64,000 bases of DNA from Gnetum montanum (Eukaryota > Streptophyta > Gnetopsida > Gnetales > Gnetaceae), in the NCBI GenBank assembly GCA_015680685.1, contig MNCI01002686.1, forward strand, positions 180,766 to 244,765, read 5' to 3'. Every line of letters begins with the position of its first letter. Within the stretch, counting starts at the first letter, position 1. A program made the translations under genes and the position numbers. A model generated the notes under the pieces. That model was not told the origin of the DNA. It saw only the letters and a list, made by a program, of their open reading frames with translations, and did no database searches. Shown here in pieces: positions 34,344-46,527 of this stretch.

Positions 34344-36830
34344 ATGTCTTCTTCTTCTTCTCACAAAAGCACTTCACCACCTAGGGATCACACTAGAGAC
34401 AGTCGATGGAACCAGGCACATAACCAAAATCCACCAGTTCCTCAACAATATAGGGTGGTATATACTCATCATGATGAGTATATACCTAATTTTACCTTTA
34501 TCCTCCATTAGGACAAACAACTGCGATGGAGAGACTTGCAAGGTAACATAGTGTTACCTCCAGATCGGGTAGTCCCGAACATGCTCCTTCGTGCTCTAGC
34601 ACAGATTGACATGATACAACTATATGCTAAATACATTGCAGAAGGTTATGACATAAGGGATTACAATCCCATAGTAGTGCAACATTTAAGGGACTTGCGG
34701 TAGGAGAGCCACCATACATCGTTCAAGGGCAAAGGACCCCACAGTGCTTTGCCTATGATAAGAGAAGTTAAGAGTGGTGAACCTATCTCAATAGGTTCTC
34801 CACTAAATGATGTTCCACATCCTAACGATAGTGAGAAGGTGGGGTATCATAACCTACGCTCCATGATACACAACCCTAGTTTTGATCCCCATGAACACCA
34901 ACTGTTCACCGAGGGAACAAAAACACATGATAAGGACAGACATTCTGATCGTCATCAAGATCGGGGCCATAGCCATCGAAGAGAAGATAAGAAACATGGT
35001 CATGGTGATGGTTCCCCTTCTTCTTCCCCTTCATCACATCATTCGCCCTCTCCTTCCACATCAGGGCATAGTCATAAAGAGCATAACGGTGAGGATAAGG
35101 GTAAGCGAAATGAGAGACCTCGACGAGAGAGTCGAGAGCAAGGATGAGGGTAGTCTAGAGAGTCTAGGCATGGTAGAAGGGAAAGTAGGGAACCACATAG
35201 GCATCATAGACGTCATGAGAGAGATGATTATGAAAAACCCCTACTTGCTACCCAAAGTATGCTAGATATTATGGAGGTAGTTAGAATACCTACAAGGCAT
35301 CAAAAGGATAGTCAAATCAAGAGACTAGATATGAACAATATCCCATGCTTCAAAGGGGGATATAACACTGATCCAAAAAATCATTTATAGGCATTTCATG
35401 ATGCTTGCACCTTGCAAAATATTGAAAAAGAGTGGCAAAAGTTAAATTTGCTTCCTAGGACACTCGTAAAGGAAGCGGAGAGTTGGTACTAGTTCTTAGA
35501 GCCAAAAACCATTAGGAGATGGAGTACGATGTTAGAGTTGTTCAACAATAAATACCAAACGTACTCTAGAGTGTCCAACTTGCATAAGCAAATCCAAGGA
35601 TGGAAGCAAGGTAACCACGAACCCTTGGATGCTTCCATGGGCCGATATTATGCATTGCTACATCATTGCCCAGGCCATGGTTACGCACAATGGGATCAAC
35701 TCTACCACCTCGTAGATGGGCTAAGATACGAAACTAGGAGAACCCTTGGGACATATGCCCAAGGGATATTATCTGAACTTAGATATCATAAAATTCATTG
35801 ATTGTTGGAGCAAGTAGCTAAAGAAGAAGGGGAGCTACAGAAAAGAGAAAGCACGAAAGAGTATAATCGTGATCCTTCCCTTCGAAAGAGGGGAGTGGGA
35901 TTCTACAATGAAGAGGATGAGTCACCACTCGAAGAGTTGGTGAATAGAAAAACCTTGCTTCTTCAAAAGCTAAAAATGGAAGTATCAGCTAAGGTAGATC
36001 AAATGTGGGACTCCATAGATAGTAGGTTTGAAACTATTCTAAAATTCATAGAGGAGTCTAAGGAACGAAGTGGTGACCACGATAAGAAAAAGCGAAGAGA
36101 TTCAAGCCATGCACGTGACAAGGGTAAGGGGAAAATAACTATCACCGATGAGGTTGTGGATTCGGATATAGACAATGCAGGTGGATGTGAGATCTACAAG
36201 AGTCTAGGGTGTATGCACTCAACCCAAGACTTAACAGACAACAGGCACCCTAGAGGTTACCTTATCCCCAAGGTAACCCGAGGTAGTTTCACCAATCATT
36301 AACGTATTATCCAAGTGGAACTCTGCCACAACCTATTAAGAAAAATTAGCAGTGGCAACACCCACAGTCATGGGGGATGCCACTGCCTAGAAAACAATGG
36401 CCTTACTAGCAACCAGACCCATATGGCTACTACATGTAGCAGTCAGTTTCTCCAAGTGACTCTATGGGTCACGCAACCCCACAATGTTACTACCAAGTTC
36501 AAGAGTATTTTAGAAGGACTCTTTCTCCTCTGGGAGATGCACCACATGCATACCATCCTTTAAATCCATCCACCTCTCTTACGCTGGTAGTTCCACTACC
36601 TCCTGCTCCAACAATGCAAGGGGAACTCCCCACTCAACCGCAGCAACGTAATGCTACGAGAGCTGTAAACCTTCAACCTGTTGCTGGTTTTGACAACTGC
36701 AAGAAGAGAAGATCTTTCTTTAGAACCAAAGGCCCAGACAAGCTCTCACAACCACAAGTGGTTGAGTCTATGTACACTCCTCCAACACATAAGGCTTCGA
36801 AGCTCCCTTCAAACCAACAATAGAGCTCAA
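34344..36830 (+). pseudogene. gag pseudogene of element D
   Basis: Starts MSSSSSHKSTSPPRDHTRDS at 34344, with YTHHDEYIPNFTFILH, a decayed WRDLQGNIVLPPD and an open part at 34749-35147 covering the His/Ser/Pro linker. The capsid core near 35645-35700 reads YYALLHHCPGHGYAQWDQ, and 35802-36302 is another open part beginning LEQVAKEEGELQKRE. The zinc knuckle of element C is gone: CEICHYDHPKGC has become CEIYKSLGC through a 46-bp deletion between two ATCT repeats (near 36196), which shifts the frame. Several stops occur, so Gag is not made intact. Confidence 0.88.
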
Positions 36831-37384
36831 TGCATACGGTTATATTAACACATACTGTTAGTGACTGGATCAAGGTAGGCCACCTTCCCAAGAAACTATT
36901 TAACCTTGGAAGTCCCTTAATCTACCTCCAAGTATCTAGGAACAAACCTCATAAGGCTCTTCTTGACTCAGGTTCCGAAGTCAACTTAATATCATGAGCA
37001 ATGTATAAAGCTTGGAACCTGCCTCCACTAAAGAAGAGCAACATTCAACTAGAGCCAGCTAACCAGTACATCACCATTTCCTTGGGATTGGTGGAGGACA
37101 TCATTCCCACTGTGTGTGGTTGGTCATACCCAACTGATTTCCTGGTGATAGAAGTCAATAGCAACAAAGGGGACTTCCCAATTATAATGGGAAGGGCATG
37201 GCTAAGTACAATAGATGCATGCCTAGGAATTCGTGATCTTTCCTTGGAAATATCTAAGGTAAAAATTTATGGAAATATCGAGAAGAAGAAAGTTCCATGC
37301 ATCACATACAGTGACTCATCGAGTGATGACATGGAGGAATGCTCAACATCTCCTACATGCAACTGGTGTGCCCTAGAAACTTAG
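36831..37384 (+). pseudogene. Aspartic protease region of element D
   Basis: The best-kept protease in the window. It reads THTVSDWIKVGHLPKKLFNL, then the active site KALLDSGSEVNLIS with the D-S-G triad intact. A stop directly follows, then an open part 37001-37384 with NLPPLKKSNIQLE, LVEDIIPTVCGWSYPTDF, GDFPIIMGRAWLSTIDACLG and KVPCITYSDSS. Apart from the stop after the active site, the frame is continuous with the second half. As in C, coding similarity ends about 75 residues later near 37600 with LLRNSNR. Confidence 0.85.
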
Positions 37385-39357
37385 ATACAAAGGTGCCTGT
37401 ATATATCAACCACACAACAAGTGGACATCCCATGGTTGATAACTAATCGAAAGAGCAACCCAACAACATGCATGGAATGAACTGGGGGAACAACTCATGC
37501 CCATAATGGAAGCATAGATACATTGGAATATGAGCATTGCCAACTTCCACCCCTTAACCTGAAAACATCAATCAACAGAAGTTGGACACTTCTAAGAAAT
37601 TCAAACAGGTGCTCGTTATTTTGGATCTCTCCTTTTCAATTCAATCATGGGGGAGATGGCCACCTATGCTAATCATTTGAGGCTCTCAGTTATTTTTAAG
37701 TTTTTTTTACACATTTTTGTTTTACACCTTTTTGTTTTATACATTTTTGTTTCACACATTTTTGTTTTATAAATTTCTTTAACTTTTTTTTTTACAACAT
37801 CGTTTATACCTTTTTCATTTCTTTGTGTGTGTGTTCTCCATCTTGTAAGTTTGTCACCAATAAGTGTTCTTAATGATGGTATGAACTATTTTCTACTAGT
37901 TGCTAATGTTTGGTTTTTACCTTTAAGTTATGATGTTGATAGCAAGGTATGGTTCTTTTGATATAGAATGAAATGAGTCCACTTCATCCATACATCCACA
38001 AATTTCTATGGTCTCTCTTGGCTTAGAAATGTATAGTCCCTTTCTAAATAAGAACTATTAACAAATCAGTGACTGGCCATTTCTCAAACTAAGGACTCAA
38101 GGATTGAAAAGGGTGTGACTTCAAGGGAAGTTGATGCATTTGTGTTGGCCATTCTCTTGGGTGCTTGGATGTTTTCTTCTTGAGTTTTCTTACTGTTTTG
38201 ACATTACTTAATCATCCAGAAGCCGAGCTCATAAAAATAACAAATTCTTTGCATGGTGTGGTTCTCACGTATAAACATATATAAAAAAAACAAAACACAC
38301 AAAAAAACACAAAAAGAAAAAAGAAAAAAAAGTGAGAATTCAAAGCACACCCCTTATATAAAATAATGATTTGGGCTGCAAGCACTAGTTATGGAACTAA
38401 AATAAAAATGTTTCCTCTAACTAAGGCCCTTCTTACTTCTCATTCTCTTCTCCTTCATTTTGTCAAAATGGTAGTGACTCTTTAGTGGAGACATTCTTGT
38501 TACTTCAAGAGGATGGATTGGCCGAATGCATTAATGCGAAGTCACTAGAAGTGGTTTGTTTGAGGCCAGACTTGGAATGGGATCTACTAAGTCACATTAA
38601 TCATGAACTACACAAGGGGCTGTACACCACCTTGTTCTTGGGATTCCATTCCATTCTCTTCTCTCCATCCTTCTCTCCATTGTTTACCTCATTGCCAGTC
38701 GTATCATTAGTGTATATTTTGGTTGATTCATTGTTTTCTTTTTTGTAAATTCTTGCAATTAAGACTTTAACTCTTGTTCTAAATGACATTCCTAGAGCCT
38801 ACGGACTCTTTAAATGTGTGTTTGTTAGGGCATTAAGGGCATGAGCCTACTTTGGGGAGGACCCACTGACATTCCTATTTGGTGCACTAGTTAAATTATT
38901 TCCCTTAACATTTTTGCAATCCACTCTATTTTGTTCATTTCCATCTTAACATCCATTTCATCGATGTTATAGTTATCTCTTTTTCTCCATCTTTCTTATT
39001 CTTTATTCTTTCTCCATTCTATCGCTATCGGAGGTTCGATCTTAGTCATGGGGGTCCGGACCCAAATTTTTTCAATTTTCTCCTAACCCTTACATCTTCG
39101 GTAGTCACCACTATGATATCTCCAGATCCGTATCAGCCATACCACAACTCAGCCAATGGACCTTTCACCGAAGCAAGGTATCAACTGCATTATGATTCAT
39201 TTACCCTTACTAACATAAACACTATGTTGTGTGTGCAGATGGCAATCATGCAACAACGGATTGGATCTGGAAGGAACACTTGGAATGGAGTGGTGCTGAA
39301 GCAACTATGCAAAGAACGAGATGGATGGCACGCTTACAAATGGACAACANGGGGGTA
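37385..39357 (+). other. Noncoding 3' region of element D
   Basis: Colinear with that of C: purine tract tcatgggggagatgg (37647), T-rich tttttgttttacac repeats (37690-37790), ggtttgtttgaggccagac (38552) and tcatgggggtccgg (39044). The final part is shortened: a single N at 39350 joins tggacaaca to gggggta just before the LTR, where C has about 245 bp more. Confidence 0.8.
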
Positions 39358-40173
39358 TGATGGGAAGCGATATCACATGGGCCACAATATCGTGTCCTCT
39401 GTGATATCGCATCCCCCGTGATATTGCGTACACGATATCAAAGTGTGTTGCTAAATCTATAAATAAGAGGTGGCTCTTCCTTGTTTCTCAATCTAGGCCT
39501 AGACCGTAGTGAAACTCTAGTAGTTTTACCTCTCCAGAGATAGAATAATTTCCATGTGCCCGTAGTAGGAGCTCCAAAGTGAACGGATCTTTATTTCGAG
39601 CAAATATTGTACCTGAACACAAGTTTGTGTACGGAAATAAAGACGAACATCTTGGATAAACCTTGCACTCTATGGACTAAGCTAGATAGGAATTTATTTA
39701 TTGTTTATCATTTAAATGCTTTATTAGTTCATTAATTCTTTCTCAACCCTTCTCCCATAGTTAAGTGCATTCAGTATGACCGCTTTGAGCACATGCGTTA
39801 TGCTTGGTGATCCCAGTAACGAATAGCATTTGGTAACCAAGGTTGCATTGGTTCAGGGTGTGAATGATAAGTGGGAACAGATGCTGATGTTAGATTAATT
39901 AAGGCTTAGTTAGTTAGTTAAATTTAGTTAATTAATCTCTTCACCCTTCACCTCATTAGCATAGGAGATAAAATAGAAAAGATATAAAAATCATATACCT
40001 TAGACTTAACCATACAACAATGACAAATACAAGTAAGTCTGGGAAGATAATGAATGATTAACCTTAAGTGTTCCATGAGGCGTGTAGGCACTTAGTCTAC
40101 AGAGTTCGACCAAATCACGCGTGTAACGCTCATATTCATATGTTTGAGTGTAGGGGTACCTCACCACTCATCA
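39358..40173 (+). mobile_element. 3' LTR of element D
   Basis: 816 bp, TGATGGGAAGCG to CACTCATCA. U3 holds five (G/A)ATAT(C/T) cores at 39369, 39386, 39403, 39420 and 39434 (steps 17, 17, 17, 14), two more than in the 5' LTR of the same element, followed by CTATAAATAAG. Confidence 0.92.
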
Positions 40174-40178
40174 CACAT

Positions 40179-41290
40179 CTTCCAACTCATCCTAACCATC
40201 CATTTCCTATGCACCAAATTAACCAAGATTAAACTTTGGGCATAAGGATAGGTCTAAGTACAACAGGTTGACTATGAAGCCCTCTAAGCTTCTAGAAAAG
40301 TTTCTTAAATACAACTGTATATAACATAAGCAACTATTTGAAGAGGCTCGTAAGAGGCATGGTCATCTTTGTGACATAACTAGAGGTCTAATGATAGCAA
40401 CCAAAGATGATCCCAAGCTACCAAAGTACTTTAGACTAGATAGGTATTGCCATTATCATCAAATGATTGGTCATGTTACCAATTTTTGCCTAGCATTAAA
40501 AGATGACCTCTAGAAGATGAGAGACCATGGAGAGTTGGTATTGAATGAGCCCAACTCTTCATGGGTCAACAATAACTTTTACATTGTAGCCTCATTCATA
40601 GAAACCAAATGGTCTAATCCTCCTAGGAAACAATTTGTCATCAAAATACCATTGTAGCCACAAAACACAAAACCTAGGAAGCCATTTGTTATATGGGTAC
40701 CACCTCCTCTAGCCTCTAAGAAGCCTTTCATTACACATGTCTCCCCTTTAGTGGCTTTAACATCACAACATAATCAACGAGTTGCTAATCCTCTAAAGCC
40801 TAGGTAACCATTTTTTATCTAGGTCCCTCCACCTTTAATAGGTAAGCCTATAACAATCCATGATCAAACCCCATCAATAGTGGCCTACAACTGAGAGGTT
40901 AGTAGAAAGTCATCGTCACAACAATGATAAAATCAACTTGTCACTAGACCTAAAATGAAGTCCATTGAAGGTAACCAATGACAAAAGGCTTTGAAATAAC
41001 CTACACAAAGATCAACCACATCCATGAACAAGGGGCCCAAGGGCCATGCACTAAAAACTAAGCCACTAAATATAGGAAGGATGAAAAAGGTTAGAACCAC
41101 TAAGGCTGAAACATTACATGCCAAGGGAAAGAAGTTCCTTACAACAATGGAGCAAGCCAAATGGTCCCATAAGTAAAAGAACATGTCACCAAACCTATAT
41201 GACCTAGTCATGACTTCTCCTACTCATAGGGATGCACTAGCTTAGGTATTAACCTTTATCCCTATAAGTAGAGACATGCCTGTCATAAAA
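40179..41290 (+). pseudogene. gag relic of gypsy element F, C-terminal part
   Basis: Continuation of the Gag interrupted at 33405. Near 40440-40500 a knuckle-like YCHYHQMIGHVTNFCLALKD reads as CX2HX5HX4C, which resembles the C-x-x-H-x-x-x-G-H-x-x-x-x-C pattern at the end of many gypsy Gags. A Pro-rich linker with repeated FVIWVPPPL and PFITHVSPL motifs follows (40620-40860). Several stops are present. Confidence 0.75.
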
Positions 41291-41347
41291 GAGTAAACCC
41301 ACTCTATCATTGATCAAGCTTCATTTAGGGAAAATGGGTGTCAACCA

Positions 41348-41850
41348 ATGCTTAACATTTGTGATAGTGAAGTGAAAATTAACTCTCGAAACTTAGAGGT
41401 TCTATTTGCTATATGTGTTCGTAGATACAAGATTCATCATGTTCATGTGGATGAGGGGCCAACCATGAATGTGATATCATATTCTATTGTTGATAGGTTG
41501 GGCTTAACCAAGAATATCCCAGTGACCACTACCTCAGCACTCAATTCATTTAATGGATCAAGAGTAGTAGTACAAGGTTGCATTTCCTTGGATTTCATAG
41601 TCGGTGAGAAATTCCTACATTTGCAACTTCTTAGTAGTTGAAGAGATACCTAGTTTCAACTTGAACCTAGGAAGGCCATGGTTGGCAAAGCTTAGGGTAG
41701 TTTCATATCCTATACATTAGGATATTTACTTGTCATACGAGGAAGGGAAAATTGTGATCCATGGGGATAACATGTCACTACCTTCGGTTAATTATGTTAA
41801 CATTAACTGAGGTTTGGAGGTGGAGCTTCAAGAGGAAAATCCTGACACTC
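41348..41850 (+). pseudogene. Aspartic protease relic of gypsy element F
   Basis: An open frame of 97 codons (41348-41641) with VHVDEGPTMNVISYSIVDRL at the active-site position; the usual form is V-D-x-G-(A/S)-S-x-N-(V/I), so the triad is altered. It continues with TTTSALNSFNGSRVVVQGCI, the classic flap region T-x-L-x-x-F-N-G. In a shifted frame it resumes with FNLNLGRPWLAKLRVVSYPI (about 41657-41717), the conserved L-G-R-P-W-L. The sequence after 41800 is acidic and Asn-rich; I see no RT following. Confidence 0.83.
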
Positions 41851-42153
41851 AGATTGGAACCACCAATAATAAAGACAACAACAATAGTAGCAACATTGAC
41901 TCTACAACATGAAATGACCAACAAAAATGCATACCACTTGCTATAATTAACAAGAAAGGTGGTCAACATAATGTTGTATCAAAAGGATTCCTTGACCTCT
42001 CAAAGTTAAACAACAAGTTCATAGTAAACACCTTATTACTTCTTTGGCTAACAATCATTGGTTTACTTTCATGACAATATATCATGTTGCATTGTTGGTT
42101 TTATCCTTATATGCTCTTTCGAGAGCATCCCATACTTACTAGAAAACTTACAA

Positions 42154-42242
42154 ACCATGGCCTGCTAAGACCTAAAATTGGCACTATGGCCCACCAAGGC
42201 CTAAAACTAGCAACCTTATGGCCTATTAGGGCCTAAAATTGG
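42154..42242 (+). repeat. 31-bp minisatellite, three units (CATGGCC...AAGGCCTAAA)
   Basis: Three units of about 31 bp each with (c/t)atggcc, about 10 bp, then (a/g)gacct or aaggcctaaaa. The same unit occurs five times at 49490-49645. Confidence 0.8.
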
Positions 42243-43000
42243 TGAGCATATTACCCTTATATTGACATCATATGTAATCTACCTGATAGCATGGTTTGCA
42301 AGTTTTACTTATCTGCATGTACTTTACTTTACAATTATCATTACAACATATTTTTATAGCCTTGTTACATCTACCATTTATAAAGTTGGAATAGTAGCTA
42401 TAGTCACCCTATGCGACGATAAAACGATACACATAACTAAATGTCCTTAGCCATAGTTGCACTGTTCAAAATACCTCAACATCTAATAATGAGAATAGCA
42501 CATGATCTCTATGATTATTATGCTTGAATGAAAATAGATTAAATAGTGATACAATAAACCATAACATGTTCAACAATAATCAAGCCATGGCCCATGATGT
42601 TACAATCCTTTTGTTGTCCTTAACATGTGGTTGCTTGATGACAATCATCTATTAACTAGACAAAAAGCTATCTTCCATGAGAGTTCTTTGCTTGCACACA
42701 TTATACAAAAGGGCATGCCAGGTTTCAAAAATGGTTAATGGAACATTTGAATTTGATGATGCAATGCAAAGAAATCATATGGATTTACTTGTCAAATTAA
42801 CATTTATAAAGTTGAAGAATATTATAATTAAATACTTGGAGAGGTAAAAAAGAATAAAGGTATATAGGAGTCTTCTAGGTAGCTATGCAATGAAACAACA
42901 TGTACACAAAACCAAGAGAGTGTTCAAAAAAAAAAAATACAAAATAATAAAACAATAAAAGCACTAAACCGTATTTGAGGAGTAATCACATGCTGAAAGC
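42243..43000. other. No recognised gene
   Basis: AT-rich DNA with no motif that I can name on either strand; an A-run and low complexity at 42920-42960 precede the tandem array. Confidence 0.55.
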
Positions 43001-43004
43001 TTAT

Positions 43005-43320
43005 TTACAATTTAAAAAGGAGAACATACAAAGCTCACATACATTTTTTAATAACAGTGGATTTATTTTTGTGGAGAGGCCAACATACAATTTAAAAAGG
43101 AGAACATACAAAGCTCACATACATTTTTTAATAACAGTGGATTTATTTTTGTGGAGAGGCCAACATACAATTTAAAAAGGAGAACATACAAAGCTCACAT
43201 ACATTTTTTAATAACAGTGGATTTATTTTTGTGGAGAGGCCAACATACAATTTAAAAAGGAGAACATACAAAGCTCACATACATTTTTTAATAACAGTGG
43301 ATTTATTTTTGCGGAGAGGC
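43005..43320 (+). repeat. 80-bp tandem array, four copies
   Basis: Units begin at about 43001 (first one partial), 43081, 43161 and 43241, each containing acaatttaaaaaggagaac and ending gtggagaggc. They are identical by eye except for one base in the last copy (gcggagaggc). Such identity implies recent expansion or an assembly effect. Confidence 0.95.
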
Positions 43321-43739
43321 CAACATTAGGGATGGGAGGAGGGGGAAGTGTATTTTGTTGTCCTCCACATCACCCACCACATGTAAAGAGTCATTGCAGG
43401 GAGCTGAATTTGAAAAGTGAGGAGCCAAAGAGTCACTACAAGGGAGCCGAATCTAAAAAGGGTCCTGTTCCATTGCAGTATCCTCAGAAGGGTCCTGTTC
43501 TTTCTCGTCATCTCCTCCACTGGTGTTGTTCATGTTGATCACATGGGATTGGAATTGCCCAGACCAATTTTGCCTATCTATCAAACTCTGCACTGCCAGC
43601 AGAGTGGAGGGTTGATGAGCCAAGATCATGTCTTGCTGCAGTTGAAATTCATGGATGGCAAGGCCTAGTTAGAGCATTTCAGGATCTTGACAGGGTCCTC
43701 ATGTAGGGCCATAATGGTGCCAATGGTCCTGCAGCTGGG

Positions 43740-43945
43740 AATGGAGGCAACACACCTCATATTCTGTACCACCAAGGCTGCATGACCAGCAACACCATCC
43801 TCCGCATAGCCTAGGACCTCGTCGAGAACAACCGCGGCACTTGCGTCCTTGTCATCTGCTTCGAGCTCACCATCACCACATTCTATAGCCCCCACCCCCA
43901 CAGCAGACACCTAGACAACCGTTTCTTGGCTAGACATCTCGTATG
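43740..43945 (+). pseudogene. Chalcone-synthase-like (type III polyketide synthase) fragment
   Basis: Type III polyketide synthases join CoA starters and malonyl-CoA in flavonoid or related pathways, using a catalytic Cys. Here YHQGCMTSNTILRIA (about 43766-43810) matches the active-site region (M-L-Y-H-Q-G-C-Y-A-G-G-T), with the Cys kept. Next come a stop, then DLVENNRGTCVLVICFELTI (usual D-L-A-E-N-N-x-G-A-R-V-L-V-V-C-S-E) and HLDN. In another frame just before, THLIFCTT matches the usual T-H-L-I-F-C-T-T-S-G. In a real gene these are about 30 residues apart; here they overlap through a shared ctgtaccacc, so the intervening part is deleted. It is GC-rich compared with its neighbours. Only about 60 codons of a usual 390 remain. 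Confidence 0.85.
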
Positions 43946-46452
43946 GTGAACAAGGATAATGTTGTTCTGTGCCTCTCATGGAATGCTTCAATCTAAGTTT
44001 TTGATGGACCTGTGTCATAGAAAATGAAAACTCTCTGCAAAGCCATTGGTTGCTCTGCAATTCAGTTCAAATTTTGCAACAATTTAAAGCTGCAAGTATA
44101 GAATAAAAAGTAGTCCTGTGACTGCATTCGATAGCTGGATGCTGAGTGATGGTAACAGAAGCAGAAGAAGAGTATGGTGGAAGCTGAATGCTTCTCGGCG
44201 GCCTCTCAGAGAGAAAGCCTTGAAGCAGAGCCTAAGGATGAAGAATACATCTGGCATGAAGAATTCTCCAATGGCTAAGTTTCTGATAGATGACCGCAAT
44301 GTGCACATGTACTTATTATTGTTATGTGCTTTCGTAGTTTCTATTTTGTGTCTTACGCTGAATTCTTTATCGATTTTATCATTGATGTCTTGATTCAGAG
44401 ATTGATAACGTCATTTTGAACGCTGAGGATCATCATAGTTGCTGAGGTAAGAGGAATCTTGATATCCTTTGCATTTCAATAAAAATTAGAAAATGTAAGG
44501 TGAAAGAAAATAGAGGAAATAGCAAACGTTCTTGTCCTTGCTGTGAATTTAATTTATGCAATTTCAGTATCTTTGTGAAGTAGCACTTCACAGAAAATGT
44601 TTTAGATGTGAATTGAATAATTGCGTTAAAAAAATGGGAGATGGTCTTCTTAAGTGTAAACTATGGCAAAGATCCATTGAAAGGTTGTGCACATTCGATA
44701 GTAAAATAGTCACGACAAAAAAGAAGAAGGTAGACGCACTTGTAGATTTTGTCTGCGAGTTTTTTTAATAAAAATAAGCAATGCTGTTTTTAACGTACAT
44801 CGGGCGTATATAAAGTTTATGGATTGTCTTCGTATGCATATGTAGCATGTTTTTAACGTACATCGGGCGTATATAAAGTTTATGGATTGTCTTCGTATGC
44901 ATATGTAGCATGTTTTGAGGTTTGGATTATAGGAAGCAAAGTAGGAGATAAACTGAAAGATAGAAACTTTGCTAAGTATTATTTTGTGAGGCTGAGATCT
45001 GCCAATGCTAAAGTCCATCCATTTCACTACATAATAGCCATGGAACTTAAGGTAAAAATGATAACAGATATGGCAAACATGTGGTAGAGGCCGTACGAGT
45101 TGTTCAACATTTGTCCTCAAGGACGTCCGGATCGTACGATATTCGCATTTTACTATCAAAATTTATTGGTTAGCTTACATTTCGGCAAATGTGCAGTCTT
45201 AAGAGAGTAGAAGGAATGGAGACGTGCTGCCGAATTTTTTGGATGGATGAAAATGCAGGTGCATACACTTATGAACCATGAGTCTTACTTTATAGTATTT
45301 TGATATTTCAATGTTTTTTCAAAGCAAGTTTTCATTATGATCTCACCTAATAATTTTTATATCTTGAACGATGGTACGCAATGGTATTAACCTTTTATGC
45401 AAGCGTCGGTGGATTTTATTCTGTTTTCTTTCAGACAGTGCCTATCAGTTGGCGCGTTCTTATCTTTTATCTTCCCACATTATATATTATCACTTTTAAA
45501 AAAATATTACTTGCAGACGATTAACCATTAGCCATGAGCAGGGCATCCTTGTCTAAAGTCTTTAACCATTGTTCAAAATGGCTTACTTTCACTTTTTATT
45601 CCGTTGTTATTTGCCTTTTTCGTTTCGTTTCTCTTCATTTTCTTTGGTCATATCTTGCATCTACGGTTAAAGATTCACAATCATAAGCACGCCAAGCTTA
45701 TGATATGAAATTATATTAGTTGCATAGATGTAAGAGCACTGATTGGATTCAATTGTAAAATGAATAGCATTTTTACAAATTCCTGTTGCTTCCATTCAAC
45801 GATGCCTTCATACCTTATTGGTTTAGAAAATAGAAAACATAAAGACTGTGTCAGAGAGATATTTAATTTTGTTATATACTGCTTCAAACAACAAAACCAT
45901 ACTTGATCTGATTTCTCTATTTTTCCACTGATATTAAAATGCAGCTCTGCTATACACCAAATGTTGCCGTGTACACAATTCTCTTAAATATTTTCAAGCT
46001 GGAAAGCTTGACCTAGCTGAAGAAGCCTTTATGGATATGCTTGAAGTAGGCTGTGAACCAGATGAAGTAGCTTGTTGGACTATGGTCCGTGCTGGGGACA
46101 ACATAATGAACTGTTATCATTCTATTCTTTAAGTTTGTAATAGAGGAATCACACCATCTATCAGAATTATATAATTGCATCTCTGCACAAAGCTTCACTA
46201 CACAGACATGTTATAGAGTTATGTGAAGATGTATTTAACAACGAAGGTCTCAAACCCAATGGATTTACTTTCTCTGTCTTAGTAGATTCATACAGCAAAG
46301 AAGATAGACCAAAGCAGTCCCTAAAATTGTTTGAAGAAATGAGAAGTCAAGGTTTTATTCCCAGTGAAATTACATACAATAGAGTTATAAATATGGCTAT
46401 CAAACTAGACATGCAAGAATGTGCCTTGAGACTTTTTGATGACATGCGGTGA
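43940..46452 (+). pseudogene. EMB976-like: EMB976-like PPR gene pseudogene, copy 1
   Basis: A decayed nuclear gene of the P-type pentatricopeptide repeat family, whose products normally bind organelle RNA. The exon ending at 45258 reads LSSRTSGSYDIRILLSKFIG, LTFRQMC and, after a frameshift, KEWRRAAEFFGWMKMQ. A 686-bp intron (GT at 45259, AG ending 45944) follows. The next exon starts LCYTPNVAVYTILLNIF, then (frameshift) EEAFMDMLEVGCEPDEVAC, KPNGFTFSVLVDSYSKE and EMRSQGFIPSEITYNRVI. This order and the intron-flanking W-M-K-x-Q-L motif fit EMB976 of Arabidopsis from memory. The segment 43940-45080 is shared with copy 2 but I cannot assign its exons. It is not functional: two TAG codons lie in the first exon, plus frameshifts. 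Confidence 0.82.
44788..44913 (+). repeat. 63-bp tandem duplication inside PPR copy 1
   Basis: Two copies of a unit containing taacgtacatcgggcgtata, starting at 44791 and 44854. The second PPR copy (near 58010) has only one unit, so the duplication is private to this copy. Confidence 0.92.
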
Positions 46453-46527
46453 CATAACGTCTTGCTAATGATAATAAAAGAAACTCCAAGCAACTTTCAT
46501 TCAATTTTAAGGTGAGAGTCAATAAAA

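Larger units (their letters stand above)
33411..40173 (+). mobile_element. Element D: non-autonomous LTR retrotransposon inserted in gag of F
   Basis: Both LTRs (33411-34201 and 39358-40173), primer site, gag, protease and a noncoding 3' region in the same order as element C, again without RT, RNase H or integrase. Flanking 5-mers are CATAT (33406-33410) and CACAT (40174-40178), one transition apart, fitting an aged target duplication. Gag sequence of F lies on both sides on the same strand, so D is the younger element. Confidence 0.92.

Noticed and set aside
43005-43320. Regular repeats suggesting a CRISPR-like array
   Set aside because: Head-to-tail 80-bp units without unique spacers, in a plant nuclear setting; it is an ordinary tandem array.
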